Shown: positions 1 to 8,855, counted from the stretch's first letter. The stretch: 40,789 bases of DNA from Bdellovibrio sp. (GCA_016185105.1 JACPOE010000029.1:1-40789); one strand, 5' to 3'. Program-made: numbers and translations. Notes: generated by a model not told the origin, from the letters alone.

Positions 1-21
1 ATCCGTTGTTTATAAACGGAT
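1..21. repeat. Inverted repeat upstream of the RHS gene
   Basis: Seven-base arms ATCCGTT and AACGGAT flank a 7-base loop at the very start of the window, followed by a T-rich stretch. It could be the terminator of a gene ending just outside the window or an operator for the RHS gene at 73. The downstream T run is interrupted, so the terminator reading is weak. Confidence 0.3.
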
Positions 22-72
22 AATTTCGTTCTTTTGAAATTCTAAAGCCGGGGTGTGGTCAGAGGGGGCTGA

Positions 73-1752
73 ATGAATCAGTTGAAAAATTGGACGTTAG
101 GTTTGTTTGTTGCAACGCTATTGGCGACGGGGCCTGCTCAGGTTCAGGCCAGTGTTCAGCTCAAGAACGGAAACTTCTTCATCGGTTATACGGACATTAT
201 TTATTCGGGTGGGTTTGAGCCCAAAATGGAAAGAATTTACAACTCTAAGACTCCATTTAAAGGAGTGTACGGATGGGGCTGGGGTAACGAGTACGAAGTC
301 TATTTGACAATCTCGGCTGATGGCAGCGCGGTGGTTCACGAGTACGGCGGCGGTGCAGAAAATCGCTTCACTCCCACGGCTTTTAATGCAGCCGAGCTTG
401 ATAAGGCTGTTAAGGAGATTGTAGATACAGCAGTGAAAGCTGGGGTTGCCGGCAGTGGCGGTGGGATTCAAACTTATACTAACAAGCTGAAGACAGACGC
501 GACTTTCCGAAATGACGAATGGCAGAAGTTTGTGGATCAGGGGAAATTAAAACCTCGTCAGCTTAAGAATGATGCAAAGCTGATTTCCAATCGTTTTAGC
601 TTTCAGTTTATCAGTCGAGTTCAAGGCGGTTATCTTCGAATATCTGAAAGCGGAAAGGTTGAAAAATTCGGAGAAAACGGAAAGCTTCTCCGGGTGTCCG
701 ACAAGAATGGAAATTTCATTGATTTTACGTACGGAAAAGATGGACACATGTCCAAGCTGGTGGACAACTTCAATCGGAAGATGTTTTTCCAGTACAACAA
801 CCAAGGTCTCTTGACCAAGATTGATGGGGAAAATAGCAAATCCGCTACCTTTAGCTACAATGATAGAGCTGAGCTGACCAAGAGTGTGGATGTCGACGGC
901 AACGAATATACCTTTAAATACGACACCGCTGGACGCCACAACTTGGTGGGGATCAATTACTCCGACAAAACCAGCATGGAAGTTGCGTACTGGGGACAGG
1001 ACAAGTCCGAGCATGTAAAAAGTGTGAAGGACCGTGATGGCACCTTGACTGAGTATGTTTACAATATCAAAGGAAATATTTTTGGAGTTACGGTTACTGT
1101 TAAAGGAAGCGATAAAAAGCCTATCGGCAAGACCTATTACGAGTACGAATTCGCCACCTATAAGGACGGGGGAGAATGGACTCGACGGTTAAAGGTGGTT
1201 GCGGATGGGGACGTTACTGATACTACCTATAACGAGTGTTGCGGCCTACCTCTCCAGATCAAGCACGGGTCGGATGTCACGACCTTTGAGTACGACACCA
1301 AAGGGCATGTCACCAAAAAAACTACGCCCAGTGAAATTACTGAGCTTCACTATGATCCTACAGTTGGAAAAGTGGACCGAGTGGCGAAGTATTCGAAGTT
1401 TGATAAGAAAGAAGTCAGCTGGTCGACGTTCGAATACGATGCTAAAGGTAACCTCAAATTTGCCAAGAACTCTGAAGGTAAGGGCGTCAAGCTAGCCTAC
1501 GACAATAGTGGTAGAATTATGAGTCTGGTGGATCAAAATCACCGGCAAGTGAACTTCAAATACAACGAAGACTCCAAGCCAGAGGAAATCACCGACCCTG
1601 CTGTTGGAACAATTCGAGTGACTTACACGAATACTGGGGAAATTAAGAAGGTCGATAGCACGGCTGGAAGGAAGATTGCGCTGCAAGTCACTTCGGCCTT
1701 CCAAAATCTGCTCGATATTATCCGTCCGGCAGGTGTGAGCCTTACTTTTTAA
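73..1752 (+). CDS. Secreted short RHS/YD-repeat protein
   Basis: The protein (559 aa) starts with a clear Sec signal peptide (hydrophobic LGLFVATLLATG, likely cleavage after VQA-S near residue 27). A segment resembling the N-terminal region of RHS proteins follows (FEPKMERIYNSKTPFKGVYGWGWG). From about residue 190 to 540 there are many YD/RHS-type repeats such as FTYGKDGHMSKLVD, FKYDTAGRH and FEYDTKGHVTK. Full RHS proteins are usually 1000 residues or more and end in a toxin after a conserved core. This one stops after the repeats with no toxin domain, so a structural or cell-surface role is more likely. The ATG at 73 follows a G-rich stretch (gagggggctga) that can act as ribosome-binding site. 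A small exported protein follows 167 bases later and may be linked. The exact role is unknown. Confidence 0.8.
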   Translation: MNQLKNWTLGLFVATLLATGPAQVQASVQLKNGNFFIGYTDIIYSGGFEPKMERIYNSKTPFKGVYGWGWGNEYEVYLTISADGSAVVHEYGGGAENRFTPTAFNAAELDKAVKEIVDTAVKAGVAGSGGGIQTYTNKLKTDATFRNDEWQKFVDQGKLKPRQLKNDAKLISNRFSFQFISRVQGGYLRISESGKVEKFGENGKLLRVSDKNGNFIDFTYGKDGHMSKLVDNFNRKMFFQYNNQGLLTKIDGENSKSATFSYNDRAELTKSVDVDGNEYTFKYDTAGRHNLVGINYSDKTSMEVAYWGQDKSEHVKSVKDRDGTLTEYVYNIKGNIFGVTVTVKGSDKKPIGKTYYEYEFATYKDGGEWTRRLKVVADGDVTDTTYNECCGLPLQIKHGSDVTTFEYDTKGHVTKKTTPSEITELHYDPTVGKVDRVAKYSKFDKKEVSWSTFEYDAKGNLKFAKNSEGKGVKLAYDNSGRIMSLVDQNHRQVNFKYNEDSKPEEITDPAVGTIRVTYTNTGEIKKVDSTAGRKIALQVTSAFQNLLDIIRPAGVSLTF

Positions 1753-1919
1753 GGAAGGCTTAGTTCTGGAATGGGTGGGAAAAGATGAAGCTGGAGCTAT
1801 CGGTAGAGTATGAATAGAGTAGTAGTTTCAATTAGTTATGTGTTGTTAGTTGTTGACTATATCTATTTGATATTTAAAAATTAATCTATTAGACTTATAG
1901 AAAAGGGGTAAACAGGGTT

Positions 1920-2159
1920 ATGAGGAAATTATCGATTTTGGCTTTGTTAGTTGCTGTTTTTGGTTTCGGACAAGCCTTTGCGGAGAGCGTTAAGGACAGG
2001 GTTAAAGCAATCAATGCGAGATCATCCGGTGAGATGAAGCCCGAGGAAGTGCCTTGCCCCACGAAGAACTCCCGTCGTGGTACCGTTGTGAAGGAAAGAG
2101 TGAGACAGATTGAAGACAAAATTAAAGACGGCAAAGCAACGGGCGTCGAAGGCAAATAA
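1920..2159 (+). CDS. Small exported protein of unknown function
   Basis: This 79-aa protein begins with a signal peptide (MRKLSILALLVAVFGFGQAFA, predicted cleavage AFA-E). A short, charged, probably helical mature part follows, with the repeated pattern VKDRVKAIN / VKERVRQIEDKIKD. An AAAAGGGG ribosome-binding site lies about 10 bases before the ATG. A strong intrinsic terminator begins 22 bases after the stop, which supports a real, separately terminated transcript. I recognise no family. It may be a periplasmic or surface partner of the upstream RHS protein, but only proximity suggests that. Confidence 0.6.
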   Translation: MRKLSILALLVAVFGFGQAFAESVKDRVKAINARSSGEMKPEEVPCPTKNSRRGTVVKERVRQIEDKIKDGKATGVEGK

Positions 2160-2180
2160 GAATTTATTCGAAACAATTCA

Positions 2181-2215
2181 AAACGCCCGCCCGAATGGGT
2201 GGGCGTTTTTTTTTT
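2181..2215 (+). terminator. Rho-independent terminator
   Basis: An 11-bp GC-rich stem (AACGCCCGCCC with GGGTGGGCGTT, one G-T pair) closes a GAAT loop and runs into a T stretch of ten. It ends the transcript of the small exported protein. Confidence 0.92.
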
Positions 2216-2232
2216 GGCCCTTCTAGCAGTGG

Positions 2233-2370
2233 AAATCTAACTTAGTGAGTTAAGCGTTCGAAACTGAGCGACGGAGTCTTACACCACGGAATAAACTAAG
2301 GCCGAAATTACGATTCGAACAGCAAATGCCCTGAGAGGCTTGGCTACAACCGCTTTCGGATGTTAGATTT
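2233..2370 (-). other. attC-like integron recombination site
   Basis: Read on the minus strand, the element opens with AAATCTAAC (2370-2362) and closes with GTTAGATTT (2241-2233), a perfect 9-bp pair. Both ends contain the integron core consensus: ATCTAAC fits RYYYAAC (R'') and GTTAGAT fits GTTRRRY (R'). Inside, AAGCGGTT (2355-2348) pairs with AACGCTT (2258-2252), leaving one extra G on the first arm. That is the expected L''/L' arrangement with an extrahelical base in L''. The sequence CGCTTAACTCACTAAGTTAGAT next to R' closely resembles the 3' end of classical 59-base elements. The length between cores (about 134 bases) is within the range of long attC sites. No integrase or second attC is visible. 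An alternative is a structured RNA: CTTAGT/ACTAAG (2241-2246/2295-2300) and CCGAAA/TTTCGG (2302-2307/2354-2359) also fold into a three-way junction. Confidence 0.55.
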
Positions 2371-2420
2371 TGTTTGGGTGCTAACAAAACTATGATAAGA
2401 CGACCCCTCCCAAAAAAAGA

Positions 2421-2804
2421 GTGAAACCAAGAATGCTTGAAATACGATCGCTAGAAAAATCCTATGGTTCTGTTGCCGCTGTCAAAGGGGTGAGTCTGAA
2501 CATTCGCGAGGGGGAGTTCTTTTCTCTGCTAGGCCCCTCTGGATGCGGAAAAACCACTCTTTTGAGGATGCTAGGCGGATTTGAAACTCCTACTCAAGGC
2601 CAAATCCTTCAAGACGGGCAAAGAATTGACCTTCTCCCTGCAAATCAACGCCAGTTTAATATGGTCTTTCAAAGGTATGCTCTTTTCCCTCATCTGAGCG
2701 TTTGGGAAAACATCGCCTTTGGTCTGAAAATGAAAAAAGTGGCTCCATCTGAGCTCAAAACTCGGGTTGAGGAATCGCTCGCCTGGGTAAAAAAGAGGCT
2801 TTGA
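2421..2804 (+). pseudogene. potA: PotA-type ABC transporter ATPase, N-terminal fragment
   Basis: This is the first part of the ATP-binding subunit of a spermidine/putrescine-type importer. Walker A is present (GPSGCGKTT, near residue 40), as is the Q-loop region (NMVFQRYALFPHLSVWENIAFGL). The frame then ends at KKRL. The reading continues in another frame with [11 protein letters not shown], which normally lies about 75 residues further on. The whole segment carrying the ABC signature (LSGGQ), Walker B, D-loop and H-loop is missing, and the frame is shifted at about 2785-2800. The fragment alone cannot form a working ATPase. The start is GTG 2421 or, by family comparison, ATG 2433 (MLEIRSLEKSYG). 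The break is either a genuine deletion or an assembly error. Confidence 0.85.
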
Positions 2805-3433
2805 CTCTTTCGGATCGAATTGCGGTCATGAACCAGGGTCTGGTCGAGCAAGTTGGAACCCCGCAGGAAATTTACGAATATCCAAAAACCCTTTTTGTCG
2901 CCAAATTTATCGGATCGATTAATTCTATCGAAGGGGAAGTCAAAGAGACCCGCTCCGATGCAGTAGTGGTTTCCGGCCCCTCCAAACGTCCCCTAGTTGT
3001 CAAACCTTCACGAGATGGTTCAAGGCCACTGCCGGTAGCGCCGGTTGGGACTGCTGTTCGAGTTTTGATTCGCCCCGAAAAATTCAAACTTTTGAAATCA
3101 GCACCTGGACCTGAACAAAACGGAATTGAAGGCACCCTCAAAGAAGTCCTTTATCAGGGTCCGGTCACCTTGTTTTACGTTCAATTTAAGGATGGAAGCC
3201 TCCAGCCCCTTTTGGTGAGTCAGCCCAACTCGGCGGTCACTGCTCGAAAACCCTTTGGAGTAGGCGATAAAGTTTTTGTGGCCTGGTCCCCAGAAGATTG
3301 CATCTTAATGGGTAGGGACAGTGCCCTTCCCCTGCCGGAGGGAGGGTCTACGGTTTCCAATCCAACCGAACCCGTTGCAGCAGAGGGCAGTTCAAGTACC
3401 CCCATTCCAACCCCTGGAGACAGAATTGTCTGA
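2801..3433 (+). pseudogene. potA: PotA-type ABC transporter ATPase, C-terminal fragment with TOBE domain
   Basis: This frame carries the continuation of PotA after the missing segment. [29 protein letters not shown] is the conserved end of the nucleotide-binding domain. A TOBE-like regulatory domain follows (about residues 35-165, with RPEKFKL and a final SPEDCILM). The tail is an unusual low-complexity Ser/Pro/Thr-rich extension of about 35 residues. The apparent TTG start at 2801 has no ribosome-binding site and only marks where the other frame opens. The fragment ends 13 bases before potB, so transcript continuity is preserved. With its N-terminal half at 2421-2804 it makes one disrupted gene. 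Confidence 0.8.
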
Positions 3434-3446
3434 GCGAGTGAAGCCG

Positions 3447-4304
3447 ATGAAACGGCCCCCTGTTTTGGTCCTGCCCGCTTTGGGATGGTTTCTATGGTTT
3501 CTTTTAGTTCCTCTGGTCATCGTTGGAATTTATAGTTTTTCTACAAAAGGAACTTATGGGGGTGTGGTTCATCGGTTCACCCTTGAAAACTACCTCAGAG
3601 CCACCGATTGGCTCTACCTAAAGATTTTGTGGAACAGTGTGAAGCTCGCACTTTTGACAGCGACGAGTTGTCTGGTGATTGGCTACCCTATGGCCTATGT
3701 GATGGCGACTTCCTCTAAGAAGGTCCGGTCCATCCTAATGGTGCTGGTGGTGATCCCGTTTTGGACAAATTTTGTGGTCCGGGCCTATGCCACCAAAGTT
3801 TTGTTTGGAGAGTATGGCCCCATCAATCAACTGGCTCTAAGTCTTGGATTGATCCACGAATCGATTCCTTTTGAAAATAGCAGTATTTCAGTTTGGATGG
3901 GGATGGTGACGAACTATCTGCCGTTTATGGTTTTGCCGCTTTTTGTGGCTCTAGAGAAGTTTGATTTCTCGCTTTTGGAGGCCGCTAAAGACCTAGGAGC
4001 CTCTTCCTGGAAGACTGTTTGGCGAGTCCTTTTCCCCCTGACCCGTCCGGGGATTGTAACCGGACTTATTTTTGTATTTACCCCGGCCTTAGGCGAGTTT
4101 GTGATTCCAGACCTACTCGGTGGAGCTAGAACCTTGTTGATCGGAAACTTGGTCACCGAGCAGTTTTTGAAAACGCGAGATTGGCCTTTTGGTGCGGCAC
4201 TTTCGCTCTTGTTGATTCTGGTAGTGATGGTTTGCCTGGTGATTTTCCTAAGATCTGAAAGGGCACGGGAAAAGGCGGAAGAGGGAGCTACAAATGGCAT
4301 CTAA
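3447..4304 (+). CDS. potB: ABC transporter permease, PotB type
   Basis: This inner-membrane permease of a polyamine-type importer has 285 aa from ATG 3447. GTG 3438 is an alternative start three codons upstream. There are about six membrane segments, beginning with VLVLPALGWFLWFLLVPLVIVGIYSF. The cytoplasmic coupling motif is EAAKDLGASSWKTVWRVLFPLTRPGI, the EAA loop that contacts the ATPase. PotB and PotC family permeases form the heterodimeric channel, and potC overlaps the end of this gene. No periplasmic binding protein (PotD) is encoded in the window and the ATPase gene is broken, so substrate and activity are uncertain. Confidence 0.85.
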   Translation: MKRPPVLVLPALGWFLWFLLVPLVIVGIYSFSTKGTYGGVVHRFTLENYLRATDWLYLKILWNSVKLALLTATSCLVIGYPMAYVMATSSKKVRSILMVLVVIPFWTNFVVRAYATKVLFGEYGPINQLALSLGLIHESIPFENSSISVWMGMVTNYLPFMVLPLFVALEKFDFSLLEAAKDLGASSWKTVWRVLFPLTRPGIVTGLIFVFTPALGEFVIPDLLGGARTLLIGNLVTEQFLKTRDWPFGAALSLLLILVVMVCLVIFLRSERAREKAEEGATNGI

Positions 4305-5091
4305 GTCGAGTCGTCTTCGCCCTGGCTCTTCGTGGTTTGCCCGTGGAATGACCGCGTTCGGCTTCCTACTGCTCTATATTCCTTTGGTTACCCTGATGGT
4401 TTATTCCTTTCTGACTCAGGCAACTGGGGGCTTGGAACCTAGACAGTGGACTCTCGAATGGTATCGCCTGCTTTGGAATAATACTGAGGTTTTAGCAGCC
4501 TTGGAAATGAGCCTCTATGTCGGCTTTTGGAGCACGCTAGGGGCTACGGTTTTAGGAACTTCAGCGGCACTGGCTCTGACACGGGCTCGTTTTCCAGGGC
4601 GTCAGGTTTTCGATGTCTTTACGTATATCCCCTTGATCATGCCCGAGATTGTTCTCGGAATAGCGATGCTCATCTGGTTCGTCATGCTGAGGATGACCCT
4701 AGGAAGTTTGTCGATCATCTTGGCCCATATTACGTTTTGTATGTCTTATGTCATCATTGCCGTGAAGGCTCGGTTGCATGGCTTTGACTATTCTCTGGAA
4801 GAGGCTGCCCGAGATTTGGGGGCTACACCTTTTCAAACCTTTTGGAGGGTGACCTTTCCTTTGATCTGGCCCGGAGTTTTGTCTGGCGCTTTGATGGCCT
4901 TTACTTTGTCCTTTGACGACTTCTTGATCACGTTTTTCACGGCAGGTGTAGGTTCCGATACTCTGCCTCTGAAGATTTATTCAATGATCAAGTTCGGGGT
5001 TTCCCCGGAAATCAACGCGCTTTCCACTCTGATCATGCTTGCCACTTTTGTTCTGGTGGGCTTGATCTACAGACCTCTTAAGCGTGGGTAG
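4294..5091 (+). CDS. potC: ABC transporter permease, PotC type
   Basis: The second permease (265 aa) starts inside the end of potB with an 11-base overlap, behind a GGGAG ribosome-binding site seven bases upstream. It has about six membrane segments. The coupling loop is EEAARDLGATPFQTFWRVTFPLIWPGV, and the end is typical of PotC (FDDFLITFFTAGVGSDTLPLKIYSMIKFGV). The translational overlap shows co-expression with potB. The gene converges with the acyltransferase gene on the minus strand and overlaps its stop by 14 bases, so no terminator fits between them. The expected potD does not follow. Confidence 0.87.
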   Translation: MASKSSRLRPGSSWFARGMTAFGFLLLYIPLVTLMVYSFLTQATGGLEPRQWTLEWYRLLWNNTEVLAALEMSLYVGFWSTLGATVLGTSAALALTRARFPGRQVFDVFTYIPLIMPEIVLGIAMLIWFVMLRMTLGSLSIILAHITFCMSYVIIAVKARLHGFDYSLEEAARDLGATPFQTFWRVTFPLIWPGVLSGALMAFTLSFDDFLITFFTAGVGSDTLPLKIYSMIKFGVSPEINALSTLIMLATFVLVGLIYRPLKRG

Positions 5092-5956
5092 CTGGAAACT
5101 GGTGAGTGGCTTTAAAGTTTTCAATCATCTGGTCTTTGTTTTCGAATAGGGTTCTACACCAAGCGGTCAATTCAGCGTCAGACTTTGGTAAAGCCTCGAT
5201 TGGGTACCTTCGAATATGAATATGCATTGGGCGGATCGGACCAAAGACTAGCTCTTTTAAACTGAAGGGATGATCTTCTGACGAGAGTGTAACATCGTAT
5301 ACCGCATGCAATTGTTCTTTCAGTCCCCGGATTGTCGCAATAAATCCTCTAGGACGCGGTAGGAGCAGATTTTTCAAAGGCTTGAGGCCCGTTCGTTCTG
5401 CATGCGCCTGACTGGCTTTGATTTTTGACGGAGTCGCGCGGGTCCCTTCCATGAAGTTAATCAGCCAAAGTGGAATTTTGTTTTTATAAAGGTTTTCAAA
5501 AGTGGCTTCAATGGATGTTTGGTCTTTAGTCCAGTCGCGTTTCAGAAAGACACAATCAATGAATCTTAGACCCCAACCAAAAGCGGGTACGTGCTTGAGT
5601 GCATCTTTGCCAAACCACTTAAGATCTCTGAGTCGGCCACTTCTTTCAGCAATACTTAACATGAACAGGACATCGGTCAGTTCTTGATGATTACTAATAA
5701 TGACGGCATTCTCGTTTTGCGGCAGTTCGTCGCCGGTAAAAATAATGGGCACGGCCTGAACTTTTTCGACTGCGATGATGCACCATCTCCAAATGAACGC
5801 AGCACAGCCTGTATTGTATCGGCGGAAAGCCATTTCAGAAAAAGGCCGAACGAGGATGGCACTCAAGAGCTGGGTTGCATTGATCAGAAGTAAGGTGAAG
5901 ATGATCACCAGGATGGAAACAAGACCTGTGAAAGCCAACCAGACTTTTTGAATCAT
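5078..5956 (-). CDS. PlsC-type 1-acylglycerol-3-phosphate acyltransferase (YihG-like)
   Basis: This is a membrane-bound acyltransferase of phospholipid synthesis, transferring an acyl chain to lysophosphatidic acid. An N-terminal hydrophobic segment (WLAFTGLVSILVIIFTLLLI) is followed by the catalytic H(X4)D motif (NHQELTD) and the substrate motif EGTR. The segment LKPLKNLLLPRPRGF is typical of the YihG/LCLAT1-like subgroup. The ATG at 5956 places the membrane segment near the N-terminus as in relatives. A TTG at 6016 would add 20 residues and sit next to the stop of the upstream phosphoesterase. Neither has a good ribosome-binding site. The gene is downstream of the phosphoesterase in a two-gene operon, which suggests a shared role at the membrane. 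Confidence 0.82.
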   Translation of the reverse strand: MIQKVWLAFTGLVSILVIIFTLLLINATQLLSAILVRPFSEMAFRRYNTGCAAFIWRWCIIAVEKVQAVPIIFTGDELPQNENAVIISNHQELTDVLFMLSIAERSGRLRDLKWFGKDALKHVPAFGWGLRFIDCVFLKRDWTKDQTSIEATFENLYKNKIPLWLINFMEGTRATPSKIKASQAHAERTGLKPLKNLLLPRPRGFIATIRGLKEQLHAVYDVTLSSEDHPFSLKELVFGPIRPMHIHIRRYPIEALPKSDAELTAWCRTLFENKDQMIENFKATHQFPATHA

Positions 5957-6019
5957 GAAAGACTTTGTCGCTTTAAATGGCGTGAATTTCCAATAAAATC
6001 GAAAACGTGAGGACAAGTT

Positions 6020-7156
6020 TCAAGCAAAGTCGTCGGTCAGGTGGGGCTCACCGTGCCAAATTTTTAGCGAGGCGCGAGGCTTTCCATCGATATATTCAAT
6101 AAGTGCGTAGGTTCTTAAAATTCGGTGACCTAGAGTGTTCATGTCCAGGCTCGTAATGGGAATCCAGGTTCCTGTGTTGATATATTGTTTTCCTCCTGGA
6201 AAGACCCGGACGGTAGCTTGGTGATTATGGCCCATGATGATGGTGTCAAAATTGGAAACCATCCCCGCATGAGACTGAAACATGGCTTCTGCCGTGTCCT
6301 CTAGTGAGACTCGCCGAAAGGCTTCAAAAATCAGCATTAAGGTTTTTTTCAGGCGGGCAAACCGCATCGGGTGAGTGATAAAACGCATTTTTATAAAAAA
6401 CCATCCAGCTAAAAAGCCATGAACAAAAAAGAACATCGGCTCCAAGAGTAAGGAAAGACGAATGTAGAGGCGCAGGGGTTGAACCAGGTTGATATAGCTT
6501 CGTTGCAGTTTGACCCGGTTTAAAAATCCCATCACAAAAAAGCTACCAAAGGGAAGGTTTTGAATTCGTTTGGTTCCTTGAGGAGTTTTTCTTTCAATAA
6601 AGATGTGGTTTTCATCAAAATGATTCAAAGTTTCATATTGGTGACCATGGTCGACACAAATTCGATCAAATACATAGGGTCTTTGTTGAAATTCGATCTG
6701 ATTTTCTTGGGGGGGCGCAAGTCGCTGTCTCAGAAGTTTCTGTACGGCTGGCCATAAAAGAGCCGCGTCGTGATTGCCCCAACGGAATACAATTTTTTTT
6801 CCGCGGGCCAGGAAGTTTTTTAGCCCCTGTACCGAAATAGGGTGGCCATCCAAAATAGTAGAAATTTTCTCGACTGCTGCCGATTCTTCAACTTCTTGCG
6901 GGTACTCCATTTTTGGAAATTTTCCGTTAGGACCTGGCAAAGGGATCACAGCCAAAGGATCAAAAAAGTCTCCATTGACGATCAGTTCTACTTCCGAGTT
7001 TTCATATTCTCCGGTGCTGTAGAAGTTTAAAAACTCCTCAAACCGGTCATCCTGGTGGAAGTCTTCCAGCGGATTTCTGCGACCGTTGGCAAGCCACTTG
7101 CCTCGCGACAAATGAAAGTCACTGATTACTAACTTGATTTTTGAGGTCGGAGGCAT
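6020..7156 (-). CDS. Calcineurin-like metallophosphoesterase
   Basis: This 378-aa protein has the full set of calcineurin-type metal ligands: SDFHLS near residue 12, NGDFFD, WGNHDA, a DHGHQYE histidine pair and GHNHQATV, ending with INTGTWI. These coordinate two metal ions for phosphoester hydrolysis. A hydrophobic, aromatic-rich insert in the middle (LRLYIRLSLLLEPMFFFVHGFLAGWFFIKMRF) suggests membrane association. Some relatives, such as LpxH, act on lipid-linked substrates, and pairing with a PlsC-like acyltransferase fits a lipid substrate, but that is inference. The ATG at 7156 has GAGGG immediately upstream. Confidence 0.8.
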   Translation of the reverse strand: MPPTSKIKLVISDFHLSRGKWLANGRRNPLEDFHQDDRFEEFLNFYSTGEYENSEVELIVNGDFFDPLAVIPLPGPNGKFPKMEYPQEVEESAAVEKISTILDGHPISVQGLKNFLARGKKIVFRWGNHDAALLWPAVQKLLRQRLAPPQENQIEFQQRPYVFDRICVDHGHQYETLNHFDENHIFIERKTPQGTKRIQNLPFGSFFVMGFLNRVKLQRSYINLVQPLRLYIRLSLLLEPMFFFVHGFLAGWFFIKMRFITHPMRFARLKKTLMLIFEAFRRVSLEDTAEAMFQSHAGMVSNFDTIIMGHNHQATVRVFPGGKQYINTGTWIPITSLDMNTLGHRILRTYALIEYIDGKPRASLKIWHGEPHLTDDFA

Positions 7157-7212
7157 TCCCTCTTAGTTTAGCTGGGTCCGATGTAAACAGCCAGTCGGCA
7201 GGACTTGCCTAC

Positions 7213-8820
7213 CTACATTCGGAATACGCCAAACTCGGTACCAGGAACGGGAGCGTTGTAGGCCGCAGAGAGGCCCAATGAAAGGTACTCACGGGTTCGC
7301 CAGGGCAGAATGATTCCGTCGTCCCAAAGGCGAGCCGTGCTTGTGTAGGGGCTTCCTTCTTGTTCATATTGTTCCCGGATTGGGCGTTGAATTTTTTCAA
7401 TGTCTTCCGCTGAAAGTTTCTTCCCTTGTTTTTCGAGCTGTTCCATTTTGACCTGGGAAAGAACTCCCGCCGCCTGCTCACCCCCCATGACCGAGATTCG
7501 AGCGTTCGGCCACATCCAAAGGAGGCGAGGCTGGTAGGCGCGTCCACACATTCCATAATTTCCTGCACCAAAGCTGCCGCCGATAATGACAGTAAATTTT
7601 GGGACAGCGGCATTAGACACCGCAGTGACCATCTTTGCACCGTCTTTGGCGATTCCCCCGGATTCATACTTCTTGCCCACCATAAACCCAGTAATATTTT
7701 GTAAAAACAGAAGAGGAACTTTCCGCTGGGTGCAAAGCTCAATAAAGTGAGCCGCTTTTAATGCGGATTCCGAAAAAAGAATTCCATTGTTTCCAAGGAT
7801 GCCGATCGGGTAGCCGCAAATATGGGCAAAACCACATACTAACGTCGTTCCATAGAGCGGTTTGAATTCATGAAAGCGTGAACCATCTACCGTTCGGGCA
7901 ATCACTTCACGGACGTCAAAGGGCTTCCGAAGGTCAGTAGGAATAATGCCGGCAAGCTCTTCTGGATCATAAACGGGGTCTTCGACGCTAAGCCGTTCCA
8001 CACGGGTCTTAGATTTTCGATTGAGGTGGGCGACAATATCTCGGGTGATCTCCAAAGCGTGTTGATCGTTTTCGGCAAGATGATCGGTCACTCCGGAGGT
8101 TCTGCAGTGAACATCACCCCCTCCGAGTTCTTCGGCGGTGACAATTTCTCCAGTAGCGGCTTTGACTAACGGCGGTCCGCCCAAAAAGATGGTTCCCTGA
8201 TTCTTAACAATGACTGTTTCATCGGACATGGCCGGTACGTAAGCTCCGCCGGCAGTACATGAACCCATCACTACTGCGATTTGAGGAATTCCTAAGGCTG
8301 ACATCTGGGCCTGATTATAAAAAATCCTTCCGAAATGATCACGGTCAGGAAAGACTTCGCTTTGCATAGGAAGAAACGCTCCACCAGAATCCACCAGATA
8401 AATACAGGGAAGGCGATTTTCGCGTGCGACCTCCTGCGCTCTCAAGTGTTTTTTCACGGTGATTGGAAAATAAGTGCCGCCTTTGACTGTGGCGTCGTTA
8501 GCGACAATCATGACTTCGCGACCATGGATGATACCGATGCCGGTTACTACCCCCGCCGACGGTGCAGCGCCGTCATACATTGAATCCGCAGCAAGCGGCG
8601 AAAGCTCCAAGAACAGGCTTCCTGGGTCAATGAGTTGTGCAATTCGGTCTCGCACAAAAAGTTTGCCTCGCTTTTCATGCCTTGAGCGGGATTCACTCCC
8701 TCCACCTTCTCTGGCTTTTTGAAGCTTATCGGTTAACTCTTTAGCTATCTTTTGATTGTGTTTAGTATTTTCCTGAAATTCTTGGGATGAAGTCTTGATG
8801 TGCGATTTAAGGATTAACAT
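7213..8820 (-). CDS. liuB: Methylcrotonyl-CoA carboxylase carboxyltransferase (beta) subunit
   Basis: At 535 residues this matches MCC beta/LiuB size and sequence. Conserved stretches include [71 protein letters not shown] and [37 protein letters not shown]. The last two are typical of biotin-dependent acyl-CoA carboxyltransferases that use branched-chain substrates. The subunit transfers carboxyl from biotin to 3-methylcrotonyl-CoA in leucine breakdown. Partner genes (hydratase, biotin carboxylase, biotin carrier, HMG-CoA lyase) lie on the plus strand from 9584, so the pathway is split over two divergent units. No strong Shine-Dalgarno precedes the ATG. The end HMG-product pathway makes this subunit assignment more likely than propionyl-CoA carboxylase. 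Confidence 0.9.
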   Translation of the reverse strand: MLILKSHIKTSSQEFQENTKHNQKIAKELTDKLQKAREGGGSESRSRHEKRGKLFVRDRIAQLIDPGSLFLELSPLAADSMYDGAAPSAGVVTGIGIIHGREVMIVANDATVKGGTYFPITVKKHLRAQEVARENRLPCIYLVDSGGAFLPMQSEVFPDRDHFGRIFYNQAQMSALGIPQIAVVMGSCTAGGAYVPAMSDETVIVKNQGTIFLGGPPLVKAATGEIVTAEELGGGDVHCRTSGVTDHLAENDQHALEITRDIVAHLNRKSKTRVERLSVEDPVYDPEELAGIIPTDLRKPFDVREVIARTVDGSRFHEFKPLYGTTLVCGFAHICGYPIGILGNNGILFSESALKAAHFIELCTQRKVPLLFLQNITGFMVGKKYESGGIAKDGAKMVTAVSNAAVPKFTVIIGGSFGAGNYGMCGRAYQPRLLWMWPNARISVMGGEQAAGVLSQVKMEQLEKQGKKLSAEDIEKIQRPIREQYEQEGSPYTSTARLWDDGIILPWRTREYLSLGLSAAYNAPVPGTEFGVFRM

Positions 8821-8824
8821 GAAA

Positions 8825-8848
8825 TCAACTTAGCTTGACTTCAGTTGA
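8825..8848. promoter_or_regulatory. Inverted repeat just upstream of liuB
   Basis: TCAACT and AGTTGA, 12 bases apart, lie immediately before the liuB start codon and overlap a TTGACTT sequence. It may be an operator, or the hairpin may affect translation. The arms are short, so chance is possible. Confidence 0.25.
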
Positions 8849-8855
8849 GTTTGAA

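Noticed and set aside
547-1014. Long minus-strand open frame inside the RHS gene
   Set aside because: It is antisense to clear YD repeats and has no independent coding signals.
2300-2360. tRNA-Gln-like stretch on the minus strand (TAGCCAAGC ... GTTCGAATC)
   Set aside because: It resembles a tRNA with the anticodon arm removed, but the T-stem and acceptor do not pair and the length is about 58 bases. The attC-like architecture of the whole 138 bases explains the region better.
2233-2370. Riboswitch or hammerhead-type ribozyme upstream of potA
   Set aside because: A three-way junction can be drawn, but conserved cores of TPP, cobalamin, SAM, c-di-GMP or hammerhead RNAs are absent.
7213-8820. 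Propionyl-CoA carboxylase beta subunit
   Set aside because: The sequence resembles that family too, but size and the linked hydratase and HMG-CoA lyase genes favour methylcrotonyl-CoA carboxylase.
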